Assembly (NCBI GenBank): GCA_030512335.1
Contig: JAULSU010000001.1
Coordinates: 8,122,001-8,186,000, forward strand
Direction: 5' to 3'
Length of the DNA stretch: 64,000 nt
DNA from: Immersiella caudata
Lineage: Eukaryota > Ascomycota > Sordariomycetes > Sordariales > Lasiosphaeriaceae
Shown here in pieces: positions 1 through 13,364 of the stretch (its first letter is position 1; each line of letters starts with the position of its first letter). A program made the translations under genes and the position numbers. The notes beneath the pieces were generated by a model, which ran no database searches, was not told where the DNA came from, and was given only the letters and a program-made list of their open reading frames with translations.

Positions 1-3000
1 TCTGCGCCTTACCACAACGGCTGGGCAACGTGAAACCCGTGCTGGGCCGTGTTCGCCCGGTGGAGATCGAATTGGGATGCGCCGGCATCATGATGAGATA
101 AATGCGCACGCACTCGGTATAGCTAAGGGTTCACGGGGGCGATGCAGGGGGGTGATGCATCGCGTTGGATATCAATAATACATCCACTCACCTTGCCACC
201 AGTTGTCAGATAAAATCGCGCGGCCTGTTGTTCCCAATGCTCAGATGCGCAGTAGCATAGCAGAAGCAATAACAACATATGGGCACACTGCCAATTCCAC
301 AACCAGCCCTTTTCCTCCTTGCCTTGCGTGGTATGTGTTCACCGTGGGACTGCCGCGCAATCCAATCCGCAGTGGCAAGCCACAGCTATGACGCACCAGC
401 CAGGCAGACAGCTCACATTTTTGCCGGCGGCGGTGAATCACCTCTCACCTCTCACACTCACAGGCCGAAAAAGCATCTCGCATCTCGCCATCTATCATCG
501 CAGGCGCATGCGACAGTTACCTTGCCTTAACCTACCTAGGTAGGTAGGCAGCCAGCCAAAAGGTGTAAATTCCATTCCCTTCCAAGAGAGTTTCATCCGA
601 GACGCTGAGTTCATCGGGCTTGTTCAAGATTTGTTTTTGGCAAAAAGTCAATCCGTAGGCATGTTCGCACACATGTGCAGCGGACTGGAACCTCTGGAAG
701 TGGAAATTGACTGGGGAGGGGTGGCTCCTCAGCCTTACCCGACACACAATCACACTTCCATGCAACGGCAGCCCCACGCGCGCCGAAACAAGCCTATCCA
801 TACCTTGCCCAACCTTGTGCGAACGTCCTGCGGCGACTGCTCCCAGCGCATTCACCCAGGGAGGCCGCCCACCCAACAACAGCTGCGAGCGATCCGTGGT
901 GAGTGAGGATGGACGGATCGCTCGGCAGATGGAGGTAGATTCGTCATCTGCGATTAGTTGCGATTCCACATGATTATGATGGCATCCGTCGTATCCCTCC
1001 ATCCCATCTGCCGCAACACGCAGAGGGGATCTTATCGATTGCTGACATTTCCCCCCGTCGCTAACGCGCGAAACAAGTGAGACAATGACGACTAGCACAT
1101 GAACCCCATGACAACCTGCCCAGTCACCTGACGGCGAGAGGGTGTCGACCTGTCTGAGAGCAGGGACTGCAATCGGCACCTGCGTGTGTGTGGGAAGGGG
1201 GAGAAGGGGATCAGGGACGGGGAGTGCAAGGGGCGGCGGGCAGGCATTTGGCAAAAGGGTGTGAGTAAACTTTGATAGACTCACACCACCGTCATGCCCC
1301 TCCAATCTCAAGGACAAAAAGCAGGGAAATGCCAGGCGCGTCAGCGGTGGTGCGAGGGCCTTTGGCTCTGAGGGGGGAATTGTTGATATACTGCGCTCAG
1401 TTATCGGGGCGTCACACGGCGTGCATCGAGGCCGTTGCGCGGAACGCGTGTTTGATCAAGGCCAGAGAATCGTCAAAGTGTGGTTTTGGCGCTCAGTTCT
1501 GTTTCGCTGCGCCGTGGTCGTCCCGCTGCTGTTTTGCAGATCTCACAGATTGCTGGCAACTTCCCATTTGCTGCCCGTTCCAGAGCGGTCAAAACATGCC
1601 GCTGCCTCTCTTCCTGTCAGGTACCCGGAGTGGTTGTCGATCACGAGGCCAACACTGGTCCGCGAAGCAGTGGACATGGCCCTTTTGAGCCAGCCTGCAG
1701 CACGGCGACACCACCAACTTGCCCTGGACAGCAGCTCCCTTTCGCCACGCTTGCAACTTGGCATTGGTTCCCCAGAATAGGATTGCTGGCTGGTGTTACT
1801 TATTCTCGAGCGCTTGTGCTGAAGGCATCAGTGTAGCGAGGGTTGGTGCCATGTTCGCAGCGGGCGGGCGTGGCGCGACTCTCTCGAAGCTGGCCGCGCT
1901 GTTGGAGCATGAATGTGTCGGAAATTGAGAGGTCCAGGACAGTCCAAGACGTCAGCGTGTCAATGCATTTTGACGACTGGTTTCCAACCAGGGAACAAGC
2001 CCATTCGGCGGGGAACTTGGAAGCAGGAGATGGGTGTTGGCAGTGTGGGGTTGGGTTTGGTGTGCCGCCCCAACAACCTAATCAACATGGGCGGGCGGGT
2101 GTTGGCTGGATGCCTTGCGAGTTGCGTGTGCCTTTGCGTGCGGTTTGCCTCGTCTGCGCCGTGGTCCTCTCACGATTCGATATTGCAGCCGACCGGAAGT
2201 GGAAACAGCACTTTGTCAAAGACCTGCGCATTCGACGGGCAACGGATGCAGGTGCGCGAGAGCCTGCGGCGATGGGAATTGAGTTTCGTAGGCGAGGTTT
2301 GATGCGGGGAAGTGCTGTGATTTGACGCCTCCCTTCCACACCTCCGAAGCCGCAACTGCGGGCGTCTCGCCCTATCTTGCTCGACCCCCTCCCGACATCT
2401 TGAGACAGGTCGAGGCGGACCCGTAGGTTGCTGGTGTCGTTTCGACCGATCATGGCGAGCCTGGGGAGCGTCTGCGGAAGAATTGAGCAATGGGCGATGA
2501 ACAGGTGTTGCTTGCCCTGAGCTGGTCTTTCAGAGCCCGCTGAATTGAAGTCAACCAATTGGCCAATGGCGCAGGCCAATCCCTGCAGCGGAACCCCGCG
2601 TCCCACTGCAAGCTCTCCATGCCCTCGTCTTCGCCTGGGATCCGGGGCCGTGAGAGCGAAGCGCCCCCGCTGCATGTTAGCAAATTGCTCCTCAAATGAA
2701 TGCAATTGATAGGATGCAATGTGGACTTCCACCATGCCTCTCTCCGAATCGCCGGCGTGTCTCAATCCGGAAGGAAGGCAGCCAGTGATTGACGAGGAAT
2801 GAGGAGGGGGTCGCAAGCGGGCAGTATCAAAGTTGCCCCTCCCCCTCCCCTCCTCGAAAGGAGGGGTGATAAGATAGCGGCGGAGCAACCGCCCACCTTC
2901 AGAGCACGTCGTGCGTCCTTCGACTGACGACAACTTGGAACCATTGCGGTGAACTTCCGATGGGAATGCCGTTCCGACCGTCTGCTGGTGCCTCAGCCGG

Positions 3001-6000
3001 CGGTGGTTCGATTGCTGCGACATCGCTCTCTCGAGGAGCGAGAAGGGGAGACGTGTGCTCAAGTGACACGAACATGTGAATGCTTGGATGGGAAGCCAAA
3101 GGGTGGTCACGAACCCCTCCTCTCTTGGAAGCAAGTGCCGTTTGAGGGGGGCGATGACCTGAGACCTTGGACAGTCCCCGTACACCCCGCCTTGGAGGAT
3201 ATCGGCAGGCATCATGTGAACTAGAGTGGATGGACACAGAGTGGTAGCCATGATGGGCACTTAGATCGCCGTGTGCCATCCCATCTCTTAGTAGGTTGGG
3301 TATGGTGGCACGGATGGCCATCTCCAGTGCCACTGGGATCAGTGGTCTACGCCCTCCAGCAGCACATTGGGAGGTCGACGCTGTTCGTTGAAAGGCTGGC
3401 GAGAGCTCGCTAGTTATTGCGCCCACCACCGACATTGGGCCACCACGCTGGGCCTCAATCGCAGCGCTATCCCTGAAGAGTTCAATCTTGGTCGTGTTGC
3501 CGTCATTTGCTGTTTGCAAGCTTCCAGACATTCATCCGACAAGAAAGATAGATGGGTGTGGGCTCTGAATGCATTGACCCTAACCCTCCCTACATTGGGC
3601 TTCGAAGTCGAGGTCGACGGCAACATTGGAGAACGCTCACCTGAGTTGGAGCATCATTGGTTCTAATGCATTGCCAAACCCTAGTTGGTACAACTCTAGG
3701 CAGCAAGCCTGTTGCGTCAATCAAGCAATCCGATTCACCAATCCGAGGCTCGCCTCAATTGAGTCAATCCCCAATTGCGTGGCAGCAAGGTTCAGAAGGC
3801 AGCAGCTCTAGACGCCCCACGATGGCAAAAACCACCACGTAACTCCAAATCACGGATTGCTAATGCAATTGACTTTCCTCGGTCCCGATTTACCATTTTC
3901 CCAACGAGCAGCATGACCAAGGCGTGCTTGAAAGAGCACCTGAACTCGCCTGAGTTCGCATGCTCAAGGGGCTTATCCGACCGTAAAAGGCCGTATCTGC
4001 GAGGGAGAAGATCACAGCTGAGTGGGGGCCTCTGGGTTGAGAGTTTCCTGCGGCGTTACGCAGGGGCGAAGCCGTTTTCTCAATCCTCCCGGATCATTCG
4101 GGAGATCCCAAGGGTTCTAAAGGCGAATTGACAATGCGGTTGGCGTGAGAGCTGACACTCGGAGAGCACGCCGTAAAATCCGATGCCCAAGTCCGACTCG
4201 GGGTCGGGACAATATGAGGTCAACCATGGAGGCTGGCAGGTTGCCGGTCGTACGTCTCTAAAGTCCGCAACGCGGGGTTGCTTGCGAGTTCGGAACTTGG
4301 AAAGCGGCGGAGGCAACACTGCCAGTGTATTTGCAATTCTGAAGCGGTCAACAAGAGCCTTTGACTCTATCGGTGTCCAGCAGAGTCGAGATTCCATCAG
4401 GCTGGTTTGCGAGCAATGCAGGTTCGTTAGATCCACACCCCTGCCCCCCTCTCCTCCCCCATGCCTGCACAGTCGGGGTACATTGCGGCCGCCAAGAGTA
4501 CTTCCAGATTGTTATCGATAAAGCAACAACGCTAATCCGTATTCGGCCCTCATGTTTCGATTTGATGCCCTCGCAGCCAACAACGACTGCCCCCTTCCAA
4601 ATCTCCATTCCGTCCACGACCGATGAGTCACAGGCAATCCTTCCACAGACGGCGACAACAGGCCCCATTCTCAACCTCTCACGACCCGCATTGACAAGTC
4701 GCACGAAGCGGACCGCTTCCTTTGTCCGCGTCCAGGTCTGATTGGTCAATTCACCTCCCAACGTCCGCGAAGCTTTTCGCCCGCTTCGCGCCATCCCATG
4801 TGGCAACATCCTGTGGGCGATGGTGGCTTTTGACCTTTCAGACGAGCCAAACTGCCCCACGCGATGAGCTGTCCTGTGCAGCTTACATTCGGTTCGATCA
4901 ACTAGCTCCTCCCCCGCGAGCTCTCGATGCCCAACTAGCTGCCCAATTGGGGATCGATTGAGTCGGTGAAGTCGTTATGGAGTCAGGGCCGTCAGGAGTC
5001 GTTCAGCTGCCGCCAAGTGCCAAACCTATCGTTCTCGAATCCTCCTGTTCTTGCTGCTCTGGACAAGCGCCGCTGACAACTGTTGACGTAGCGCACGCAA
5101 CGATCTCACCACCGTTCCGTGGCTTCGGGGCCAAGCACGACATCCGCGAACCTTACCTGCTACTGCGTCCGCGGCAACCGGCGATTACGCCCAGCATGAC
5201 TCTAGCGCTCAGCTTCAAGAGACCCGATGGTATTCCAGCGGGAGCCTGGTCGAGAAACAACAGGGGCGAGTGCCCCAGAGCACATGCGCAACACATATAC
5301 ACCAGGAGAAGACAAGACGCTTCCCATAGTACAACATAAATCTCCGTGTCGCATCCGCCCTCGCCGAACCAAGAGGCTTTAAAGTTTGCCCTGTCGGTCG
5401 TAGACGCAACGCCTCGGCCGTTTATCTCGCCGTGTCGAACGCCCCATCCGCCCTGCCGTGCCCAACCACAACGTTGTTCTGGATTGCCCATCGGCGGAGA
5501 TGATGCCGTCAAACATCCTCTCATCCTCGGCACCTTAACTTTCCCACCAATTACCTATCTCCCAAGTCTCACCGTGCTCCAAAGTCTATATTTCTCCTTT
5601 GTGTTCAATTCGAGCGACAGGAAAGCAAGATTTCCACTCAATTGAAGAACGCGCAGCTCGAAGAGTAACTTTTCACACAGATAAAGGACATTAGCGGGGG
5701 TTTCTCCTCTCTACAGCTCAAGTGAACCCTCTCAAGCATTGCCTGCAGAAACAAGCTTTGCCAGCAACCCCAACTCAATCGGCCCAGGGACTATCGATTT
5801 TCTCAGACGCCGCCAGAGGCGATCAAAATCGAACTGCCGTGAGGCTCTTGTCGGATCCTCCAATGACGTGAGATCCCAGAATCAGGCACGCAGGAAACAA
5901 TACGCTTTCAAGATCGGAAACAGCGGAAGAGGAGTACCACGCCTGAGGAGTACTTGACGCAGAGAGCCGAACAAAGAGCAAAGAGAGCTTGGCTGGATGC

Positions 6001-7328
6001 CAGCAACAGAAGCGACTGCTTGCGGAACCAATCCAAACAGGAATTGATCTGGACGCGACCGCCCAAAGGGAGTGGGTTTTGGGTCGAAACCTGCCCTCTT
6101 CGAGCGATACCCCCAAGTACCGCATGTTGGGCAGAAGTACCTGTTGCGCTTCATGCGTGCCCGACTTATTTTTGCCTGACGACCAGGGTCAAGAGGGCCG
6201 CGCGGGTGACTGGATTGGCTGACTGGACGATAGTGGCTGAGGGGGTGTGACTCGAAGCCGCGGGCGACGAATGACTCTTCAGTGGCAGGGGGTGCCTGGG
6301 TGAGACACGGAAGGCAAACCCAGACCCACTTGGCGGTCCTCACACATTCACACCCCCTCCTCTTCACCCCTCCCCAGGCGCCATTGACCCCAGATTCGTG
6401 CGTTCCCCAGGGTCGGCGTGTCAAGCAGTGCCCACACGCCCACGACCCGTGGAGTGAAAGCAGCATCCATCACCCAACAGCTGGCGGCCAGGACGCTCGC
6501 ATTTCAGGACGCGCGCGCTGTGCGCCGTTCAACACTTCGCTCCCTGTGTGACCGCTGTCGCAATCGCCCTGCCAGGTCCTGCGCTGGAGCCTTGGGCCGT
6601 CTGCCAGCTCATGAGCAACTGGGGTCCAAAGGCGCCCTGCCCTGCCCACCTGCCTTTACCTTATACCCCCCCTCTGGCTGTATCGCCTGCCCATCTCTGC
6701 CCATTTGCCCATTTACACTCGCTGGTCCTCCTGATCCTTTCTCCCTCCTCTTTCCTCTCTTCTCTTGCCCTTTGCCTCCGTCAATTGGTATTGTGCATCT
6801 CTACTCTGACATCGTCATTCGGCCGTTTATTGAGCCTCGATTGAGTTGCGGGGTCCCCCTCCCACGCTTCGCCACTGCCTAAACCTTCCAGCGGTTTCCA
6901 CGCCTATTCACCAGCCTAGGCGCCACCCAACCCTCAATTGCCTGTTGAGCAACCTTGATATCCCATTGTTACCCACGCCCAATGGGTTAAGTTGCGAGAA
7001 GACCCCAGGAGCAGAAATACGAACGCTTCCGCATCCTATCGTCATTCATCGAATTGAACGGACAATCCCCGCGACCTATTCACACATTCGACAATTGCTT
7101 AGCAATCAGACAAAGGGTGGCTGTTCGGTTCACTGACACGCACCAAGACATATACTTCCACCATACACTCGAGCCGACCACCACTCTCCCCTTACTTTAC
7201 TTAACTCCTACCGGCGGTCCATCAAACAAACTGCCCCGACAAATTGGTCGATTTCCACCAACCTCTACGCTTTGCGCTCCTTCAATCAGCCAACCCTCGA
7301 CCCGGCGCATCTGTCCTACAAGTCATTG
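1..7328. other. Gene-poor region upstream of the SWIRM gene
   Basis: I see no gene I can support here. Open frames exist on both strands, the longest on the minus strand around 2082-3260, but their translations are rich in Arg, Ser, Pro and His and show no domain, no intron signals and no sensible start. The last 1.5 kb before the SWIRM gene is rich in C and T, with long pyrimidine runs (for example around 6640-6790). That is typical of a fungal promoter plus long 5' leader. A short TAGG-type run lies near 533-550. No tRNA or transposon signature was recognised. Confidence 0.6.
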
Positions 7329-8639
7329 ATGTCGCTACCCTCGCTTCGCCACCCAGCACCGCACCCCAAAGTCATCCGCGAGATGGCTGACGGTTCTCAA
7401 CACACCTCGTCCCCGACCATCCACTGCTTGCCACACTTCAACTCAACTTCTTTCCTTCCTCCGACGCCGACAAAGGACATGCAAGACATGCACGCAGAGC
7501 CGAGCGCGCCAGGCGTGGCGGTGGATGCGAAGAAGCCCTGCGACATCAGCAACCTCATGTCTCCTCCGGAGCCCATTCCCTACGACAGCTTCCGACTGGT
7601 GGAGATGGGGACCAAACCCCAACGGCAAGGGCCGGTGGTGGAGGTGCGCCGGCAAGCACCACTCTCACCCCCTTTTTCACCACCAAGCTCGAGCTGGGCC
7701 GTTGCGGCTGGGCCGGTACCCCCAACTAGTATCAGGCTCCAAGATCCCATCATCTTCCCTCCCGCCGAGAACGCTGCAAGCCCACCGACAGGGCCGCTGT
7801 TCTCCACGACCGAGGAGACCATCAAGGCGGCGACAAGGCAGCTGGTGGACGAGCACATTGCCTCCCGATCTTCGAGTCTTTTCCGCGAAGCGACGCCTCC
7901 GAGGCGCGAAGATTACGAGTTGGCGCTATACTTCAAGTCCAATTGCCTCAAGATGTTTACGGAGAATCCGAAAGCATATTTGCGCAAGGAGCGCGAGCTG
8001 CTGCGTGCCGACCGGAAGAACACTGCGATGGCGCGGCCCTTGGTCAAACTGCCCCCTATTCTCCCAGCCTCGAGGCCCGCTTTGCCGAAGCCTCAAGTCC
8101 CTCGGTCGACAGCCGCGCGGATCCAGAAGCCCAAGTCGCCAACTAAGATGAAGGCGCCCGGGCCCCGGCCAATCCGGGCGACGCCGACCACGGTACGCCA
8201 AACCATCCGCGTCAGCGCCACACCAGAGCCACGAGTGAGGACGGTTGCGCCAAACCGTGAAGACAAGGACTTCCTCGCCCTGGAGGATTACTGCCCGCCC
8301 CTCAGCTCGCTGCCCAACAAGGCAAACAGCCTCAAGGTGGATTGGAAGGGCAATGCTCTCGACCTGAGCAAAGACCCCCACGCCCATCTCCTCCACCCTG
8401 ACGAGCTGACTCTTGCTGCTGGTCTCCGCTTGGACTGCGCCACATATCTCACGAGCAAGCGGCGCATTTTCATCCGCCGCCTAGAGTGCGCAAAGCAGTT
8501 CCCCCCGAAAGAGTTTCGCAAGACCGACGCGCAGCAAGCCTGCAAGATTGATGTCAACAAGGCCTCCAAGCTCTGGACAGCGTACGACAAGGTTGGCTGG
8601 CTCGACTCGAAGTGGATACAGAAGTATCTCAACAATTGA
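7329..8639 (+). CDS. SWIRM-domain protein (Fun19/Laf-like chromatin protein)
   Basis: A single-exon gene of 436 codons. The last 80 or so residues (about 8395-8630) form a SWIRM domain: LHPDELTLAAGLRL opens it and a C-terminal helix around SKLWTAYDKVGWLDSKW closes it. SWIRM domains bind DNA or histones in chromatin complexes, and small fungal SWIRM proteins of the Fun19/Laf type associate with histone deacetylase complexes. The N-terminal three quarters is proline-rich and low in complexity, as in those relatives. The reading frame extends upstream without an ATG. The first ATG (7329) has a poor context, and the next (7383, GAGATGG) has a better one, so the true start may be 18 codons downstream. 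The domain is clear; complex membership is inference from the family. Confidence 0.85.
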   Translation: MSLPSLRHPAPHPKVIREMADGSQHTSSPTIHCLPHFNSTSFLPPTPTKDMQDMHAEPSAPGVAVDAKKPCDISNLMSPPEPIPYDSFRLVEMGTKPQRQGPVVEVRRQAPLSPPFSPPSSSWAVAAGPVPPTSIRLQDPIIFPPAENAASPPTGPLFSTTEETIKAATRQLVDEHIASRSSSLFREATPPRREDYELALYFKSNCLKMFTENPKAYLRKERELLRADRKNTAMARPLVKLPPILPASRPALPKPQVPRSTAARIQKPKSPTKMKAPGPRPIRATPTTVRQTIRVSATPEPRVRTVAPNREDKDFLALEDYCPPLSSLPNKANSLKVDWKGNALDLSKDPHAHLLHPDELTLAAGLRLDCATYLTSKRRIFIRRLECAKQFPPKEFRKTDAQQACKIDVNKASKLWTAYDKVGWLDSKWIQKYLNN

Positions 8640-11600
8640 GTCAGCTAGTTGCAGCGATACAGATCTCGGCGCGCCTCATTTTGCTCTCCTCTCTGGATAC
8701 GGTTTTCACACCATCGGCATTTCATTTGTATTACCGGCCAGCGAATTTCTTAGGGCCGGTCGACGGTCCCGTCCAGCATAGCAGTCACATCACGGCACTT
8801 CAATTCTACGATAAACCAGCATTTGGGGAATTTTGTTCAGATACCCGGAGTGTGACATGTTCGCCTCTCGATGACGGTCTCGAGAGTCGCGGCAGTTCGC
8901 AGGCCCCTTGTTGTCACTCCACCATATCACTTGTCTTTTTTTTTTTTTCCTATTCTGCACGAACACAATAGGCCGCATACGTACATCGGGTTGGATGGGC
9001 GGTTGGGTTGTCTTTTTGCCCTGTTGGGCTTCATATCTCTCTCCCCTCTAGAGAGCAACGCATGATCAGCGGATGGGTTGGGCGGAGGGAATTTGTCTTT
9101 TTCTGGATGACTGCCATATGGACTTGGTAGCACATTTGCATGCACGGACGGCGTTGACATTGTTTGGCTTTCTCAGATGTCATCACATCAGAATGGTCGG
9201 AGAGATTGGAATCATGCCTATACCCCAGTTTTGTTTTTCATGTTGGGCGGATTGTGACGGGATGGATCGACGTCATCAGGGAGCCACAACGGTGGCCAGG
9301 GGCGATTTCATTTGTTGTAGTGGAGCTGGCCGAACCTCAGGTCTCAAAGTTGTGCGTTTGGGAGGTTTTGTAGCTAGCTCACCTCTTTGCTGAGGTTTGG
9401 TGAGGTTGAAGAGACAATACAGGCCACAATATCCTCTCAACTTTGGGTTCCTTGTAAGATCTACATCAGAGCACTCTCGATATTCGCACCGTTGTTGAGA
9501 GTAGAGACAGATCTTGACAATATTAATGCTGTTCTAATCATGCGACTACCTCCAATTGCATCCTTTGCTGCTCTCCGGATGGCCGGGCCCCGGCGAATGC
9601 AGACATGCTGTGCGATCAAGCATTCCCGGCGGACACAAGGGTCGTTGATCCCCCAGATCCTGGCCGCCACTGAGATCCGACCCGCAGCCGCTAACAAGGG
9701 CCTTGGAATATGGCGGGTAAACCCGCTGCAATGATGTCATTCCCCAGGCTGTCCCACTCTACTCCTGCCTTATCGACAAGCTGCTTATCGTGACGGGAGT
9801 TCGTAATCTACATCGTTGACGTCGCGTTCAAGCCTGAAATTAGATTGAAGCTCTATCCTTATCTCTTGCAAACAGGAATTCGACCTCGTGCCTGTGTCTG
9901 TCGTTATGATAGCAATCACATCATCAGATTTTGAGGGTTGGCTTGCGTCACGACGATCGCCATTGACCTGAGTCACAAGACCTGACCGCACCTCGGACTG
10001 CTGGGACTGTTCCCGCCTATCTCCCCTTCCTTGCTTCGATGCATTGCACCATTTTCCCGACCCGGCGTCCCGTTTGCACTGGACGGGAGCTGCACTACAT
10101 CCTGGCCTGCATTTGCAACGGTTGAACGACCAGTTCCCGCGTGGTTTTTTACCGGGTAATCTGGTAGGCCCGGCCACATTCTGGGTTAGCCTCTCTTTTT
10201 CTCCCGCATTCTGCGCATTCGGCGGCAAGTTATCTTCATTGCAGTCATTTCACGGATTCTAGTTGCTAATTGACTGTTGACCTCGGTTGGCGCTCCTCTC
10301 TTAGGTTAACTGTTTCCACAAAACAATATCGCCGCGGCCCTTTTTGGGGTGGCTGCATGTCAAAGTTCAAGGTTGAGGTCGACCTAAATTCACGTTCAGC
10401 CCCAACACCGGCCGCAAGACAGTCCAGTACGAGATGGATTTCTTCAAAACTGCGGCACGCACTTTGAGCTGGAAGTTTGGGCCTGACAAGATATTACAGT
10501 GTTCGTATCTGCCCTAGAAGAACCCCGCAATGATGTACTGTTTCCGCCCGTCCTCGAGGTTGCTGTCAAGGACGCCACGAACGCCCTTCGCCGAGCGGGC
10601 GTTACGGAGGTGGCGGCCAGGCTCTATTCTAGGTTCAAAATCTGTGGATAATAGTTCATCGCCCAGACGCGTCGACAGCTCACAGAACTCACCATCAACA
10701 TGGGCCGCGTCTGCGGGGCACGGGGCGCCAATACCAGTCCGATAGCTCCAGATTGTGACTGATACCCGCGAAGGATTGGCTCCCGACTCGAACTAACCAT
10801 CCCGAGGACGATGCATTATCAGCCACCCGAAATTAAATCCGCATTTGGTGGGACCAAGGCTGAGAAGGCGGATGGCCAGGCGCGTCAACGATCGTGAGAG
10901 GCGCCTAGGCATGACATATCATGGATCTTCTGGTCACGGTTGCCTCACTCCTACGGGGGGGAGGGGGGTTGATATCACGGGGGTAGCTATCGAGGCTTAA
11001 GAATCTTCATGTGATTCGAGTCTCCTCGTGGCCCAGCACCGGGAAATGTGAAGACCGTCAATCATACTGGGGATTCAAGGCCGGGATAACCACGGAGGTG
11101 TGGACCATGTCCACCTAATATGGCTGTTACCGAGGCAGTCGCTGACCCACCGGCATGATGCCTCGATCGGCGAGTTAGCCGGATTACATTGGGTATAAGA
11201 TGAAGTCGAAACACCATCTCTGGGGATGGATTCCTCATCTTTCAACAATTCGAAGATCAACGACCACGACTTGAGCTTATTCCCAACGCCAGAGCAGCAG
11301 CGGGCGGGTGACCACCTGTGTGGTTGACAGGCCCCGTCGCGTCATGCCCGCCTGCCTGTTGCATCGAATTCGGCAAAGGTCACAACCCATCCCCCCATCC
11401 TTTGTATTTTTAGATGGACACCCGAGCGAATTCGTCGCGACGGTGACTGTCAACCATACAAGCGGAGACCAAGCACTGAAGCTCAGGTGTCGATCCAGCC
11501 CTCTCGTGCTGGAATACCCGTTGCTCCAAAGTACGCGAACATGCAGTCGAGCCGCGGCATAGGATACCTTGGGTCGGAGGGGATGGTGCGTACCCTGCAG

Positions 11601-13364
11601 CACCGAGTGCACGAGGGCGAGAGGGCTGGATCGAAGGGTAGGGAAGTTTTCCCGCTGCCGTCTTGGCTTTTGGTCATGGATTTTCCTTTTTCCTTTTTGC
11701 CCCTTACAAGGCGTCCACTGTCCTTTCCTTTCCTCTGTCTAACACGATCGGTTTCACAGGTTCGTTCCGTTTCCTCGTACTCTAGTCTCGTTTTCTGCCC
11801 AATTCCTGCAACACGTAGTTCGCCCAACGCTGATCGCCTCGTTCGCCTCGGTTTCGGGCCACCCCTTGTCAGCCAAGAGTTTTTTGTACGCCTCTATGAT
11901 TCAGGCAATTCGGCCTGGCAAATTTTGTCAGCTGAGGGGAAACACCGTCGAAAGTTACTCGGCAAGTGAAAACACTTTCGGTTCGGCGGGTTCTTCGAGG
12001 TTTGGGTTTGAGGATGATTGCACGGACTTGGACTGTGTGTTTCAGCACTGTGGGATATTTTGGGAGGACGGAAACAGCATGTAAGGATATTCCATTTCTG
12101 CACTTCCAAAGGCATAGACAGCCATTTTCAAGAGTCTGTACAGCTTCAAGTGATTTAACCTGAACTAGGTAACTCGCTCGATCCCTGGGCACGGTACTGG
12201 GCTATGGCCTTCGATGGTAGCCCCGGGATACCCTCCCATCCACCCCTGACAGTTGCCATGAATCGTTTCGAATACCCTGCCATGGCGAGAAGCCCCGTCT
12301 GATTCCTAAACCCCAAACCGAAAGTTACAAGAGTCTATCCGCACAGTGCTCTCGAAGCTCCTTCCCATCTACAGCTCTCGGAACTTGCTAACAAGAAGCC
12401 TTGCCTCAGTATCAATACAACAAACACTCTTATATACCGCCCTTCTTCCCCACAATTCATGACAACATAACTGATTTCCACATAAACACTATGCAATCAA
12501 CCATAAATACCAGAGTCTAGTTTCACAGAGCCCCTTCAAACTCAATCTATTCATCCTCAAGAGATTCGCAGACAAAAGAGTCAGCCCGACAAGGATCACG
12601 ACCTACTCTGCACAAACTCCCCTACAACAACAGCCTTCCCCCATCAAGCCTTCAAGCCTTGAACTATCCAGCCCAGTTTAGCCCACTTCGATCCTTCATC
12701 CCCCCTCTGCTCTTCTGCTTTTCTCCCTCTCTCCTTTTTTCCCCTTTCTACCCTATCACTTCCTTTTTCCTCCCTACGAATCTCCATTCAAAGTACACCC
12801 CTCATCAGCCGAAACAACCTGCCTATAGGCCTCAGCATATTTCTTGATAATTGAGGGCGACACTGTTGAAAAAGCCTACCGGTAAGTTAACACTCCTCTC
12901 AGTGGAGTGACTCTGAGTCCGGGTTTACACATGGTTTCAGGTAATAAACAGCATGCAACCGATTTGGCGAAAAATGTACCACTATCCTAACTCTTGAATA
13001 TGAACCTTGACTTGATACAATTCATCTTCAAGTCACCTTGCTGTAATTAGGTGAAGAAGGCGGATGTGTTTGTTCTCGACCCCTGCGTACCCTCTCGTGG
13101 CACATCCCGCGAATCCCTATACTTTGACGGCCCAAGCGTCTGTTTACCCCACCCTTCGCAATTGCCCCATTTCAGGCATCCACGCGCTGCCATCTCGAAT
13201 TATTTGTTCCAGACAGACGACAGGATTGCTGGTAAAGGATGCACCTCACTGCGTTTACTTATTGCGTGGGAATACAACAAATCTTTTCCCCCATACCTTG
13301 CTTTCGTCGCCCTTTTAAGCCTCTTTTACCTAAGCCCATTCGCCTTCCCCTTCAGCTACCAAAC
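8640..13364. other. Gene-poor region with one fossil fragment
   Basis: No intact gene was found over 4.7 kb. A T13 run lies at 8936-8948. A stretch at 10386-10651 reads like a decayed protein and is listed separately. From about 12300 to 13360 the sequence is pyrimidine-rich, with a plausible 5'-leader intron at 12882-12940 (GTAAGT donor, TTTCAG acceptor). It probably belongs to the leader of the gene that starts at 13365. Confidence 0.5.
10386..10651 (+). pseudogene. Fossil coding fragment, family unknown
   Basis: From 10386 one frame reads KFTFSPNTGRKTVQYEMDFF and continues to a stop after CSYLP near 10515. A second frame reads VFVSALEEPRNDVLFPPVLE, then a helical Ala/Arg-rich stretch ending RLYSRFKICG before a TAA at 10649. 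Both parts have ordinary protein composition, unlike the surrounding sequence, and they join by a single frame change near 10500. There is no start, and the upstream sequence has stops in this frame. It looks like the 3' part of a dead gene. I do not recognise the family. Confidence 0.35.

Noticed and set aside
532..1317. 261-codon open frame on the minus strand
   Set aside because: No recognisable domain and no protein-like composition; overlapping frames on the other strand are equally open.
2082..3260. 392-codon open frame on the minus strand
   Set aside because: Long but with random-looking composition, no domain, no start context and no intron signals; GC-rich DNA gives such frames by chance.
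5882..6466. 194-codon minus-strand frame with a CxxC (FCPTCGTWGY)
   Set aside because: The single CxxC is the only feature; the rest is low-quality sequence in a promoter-like region, with no start context.
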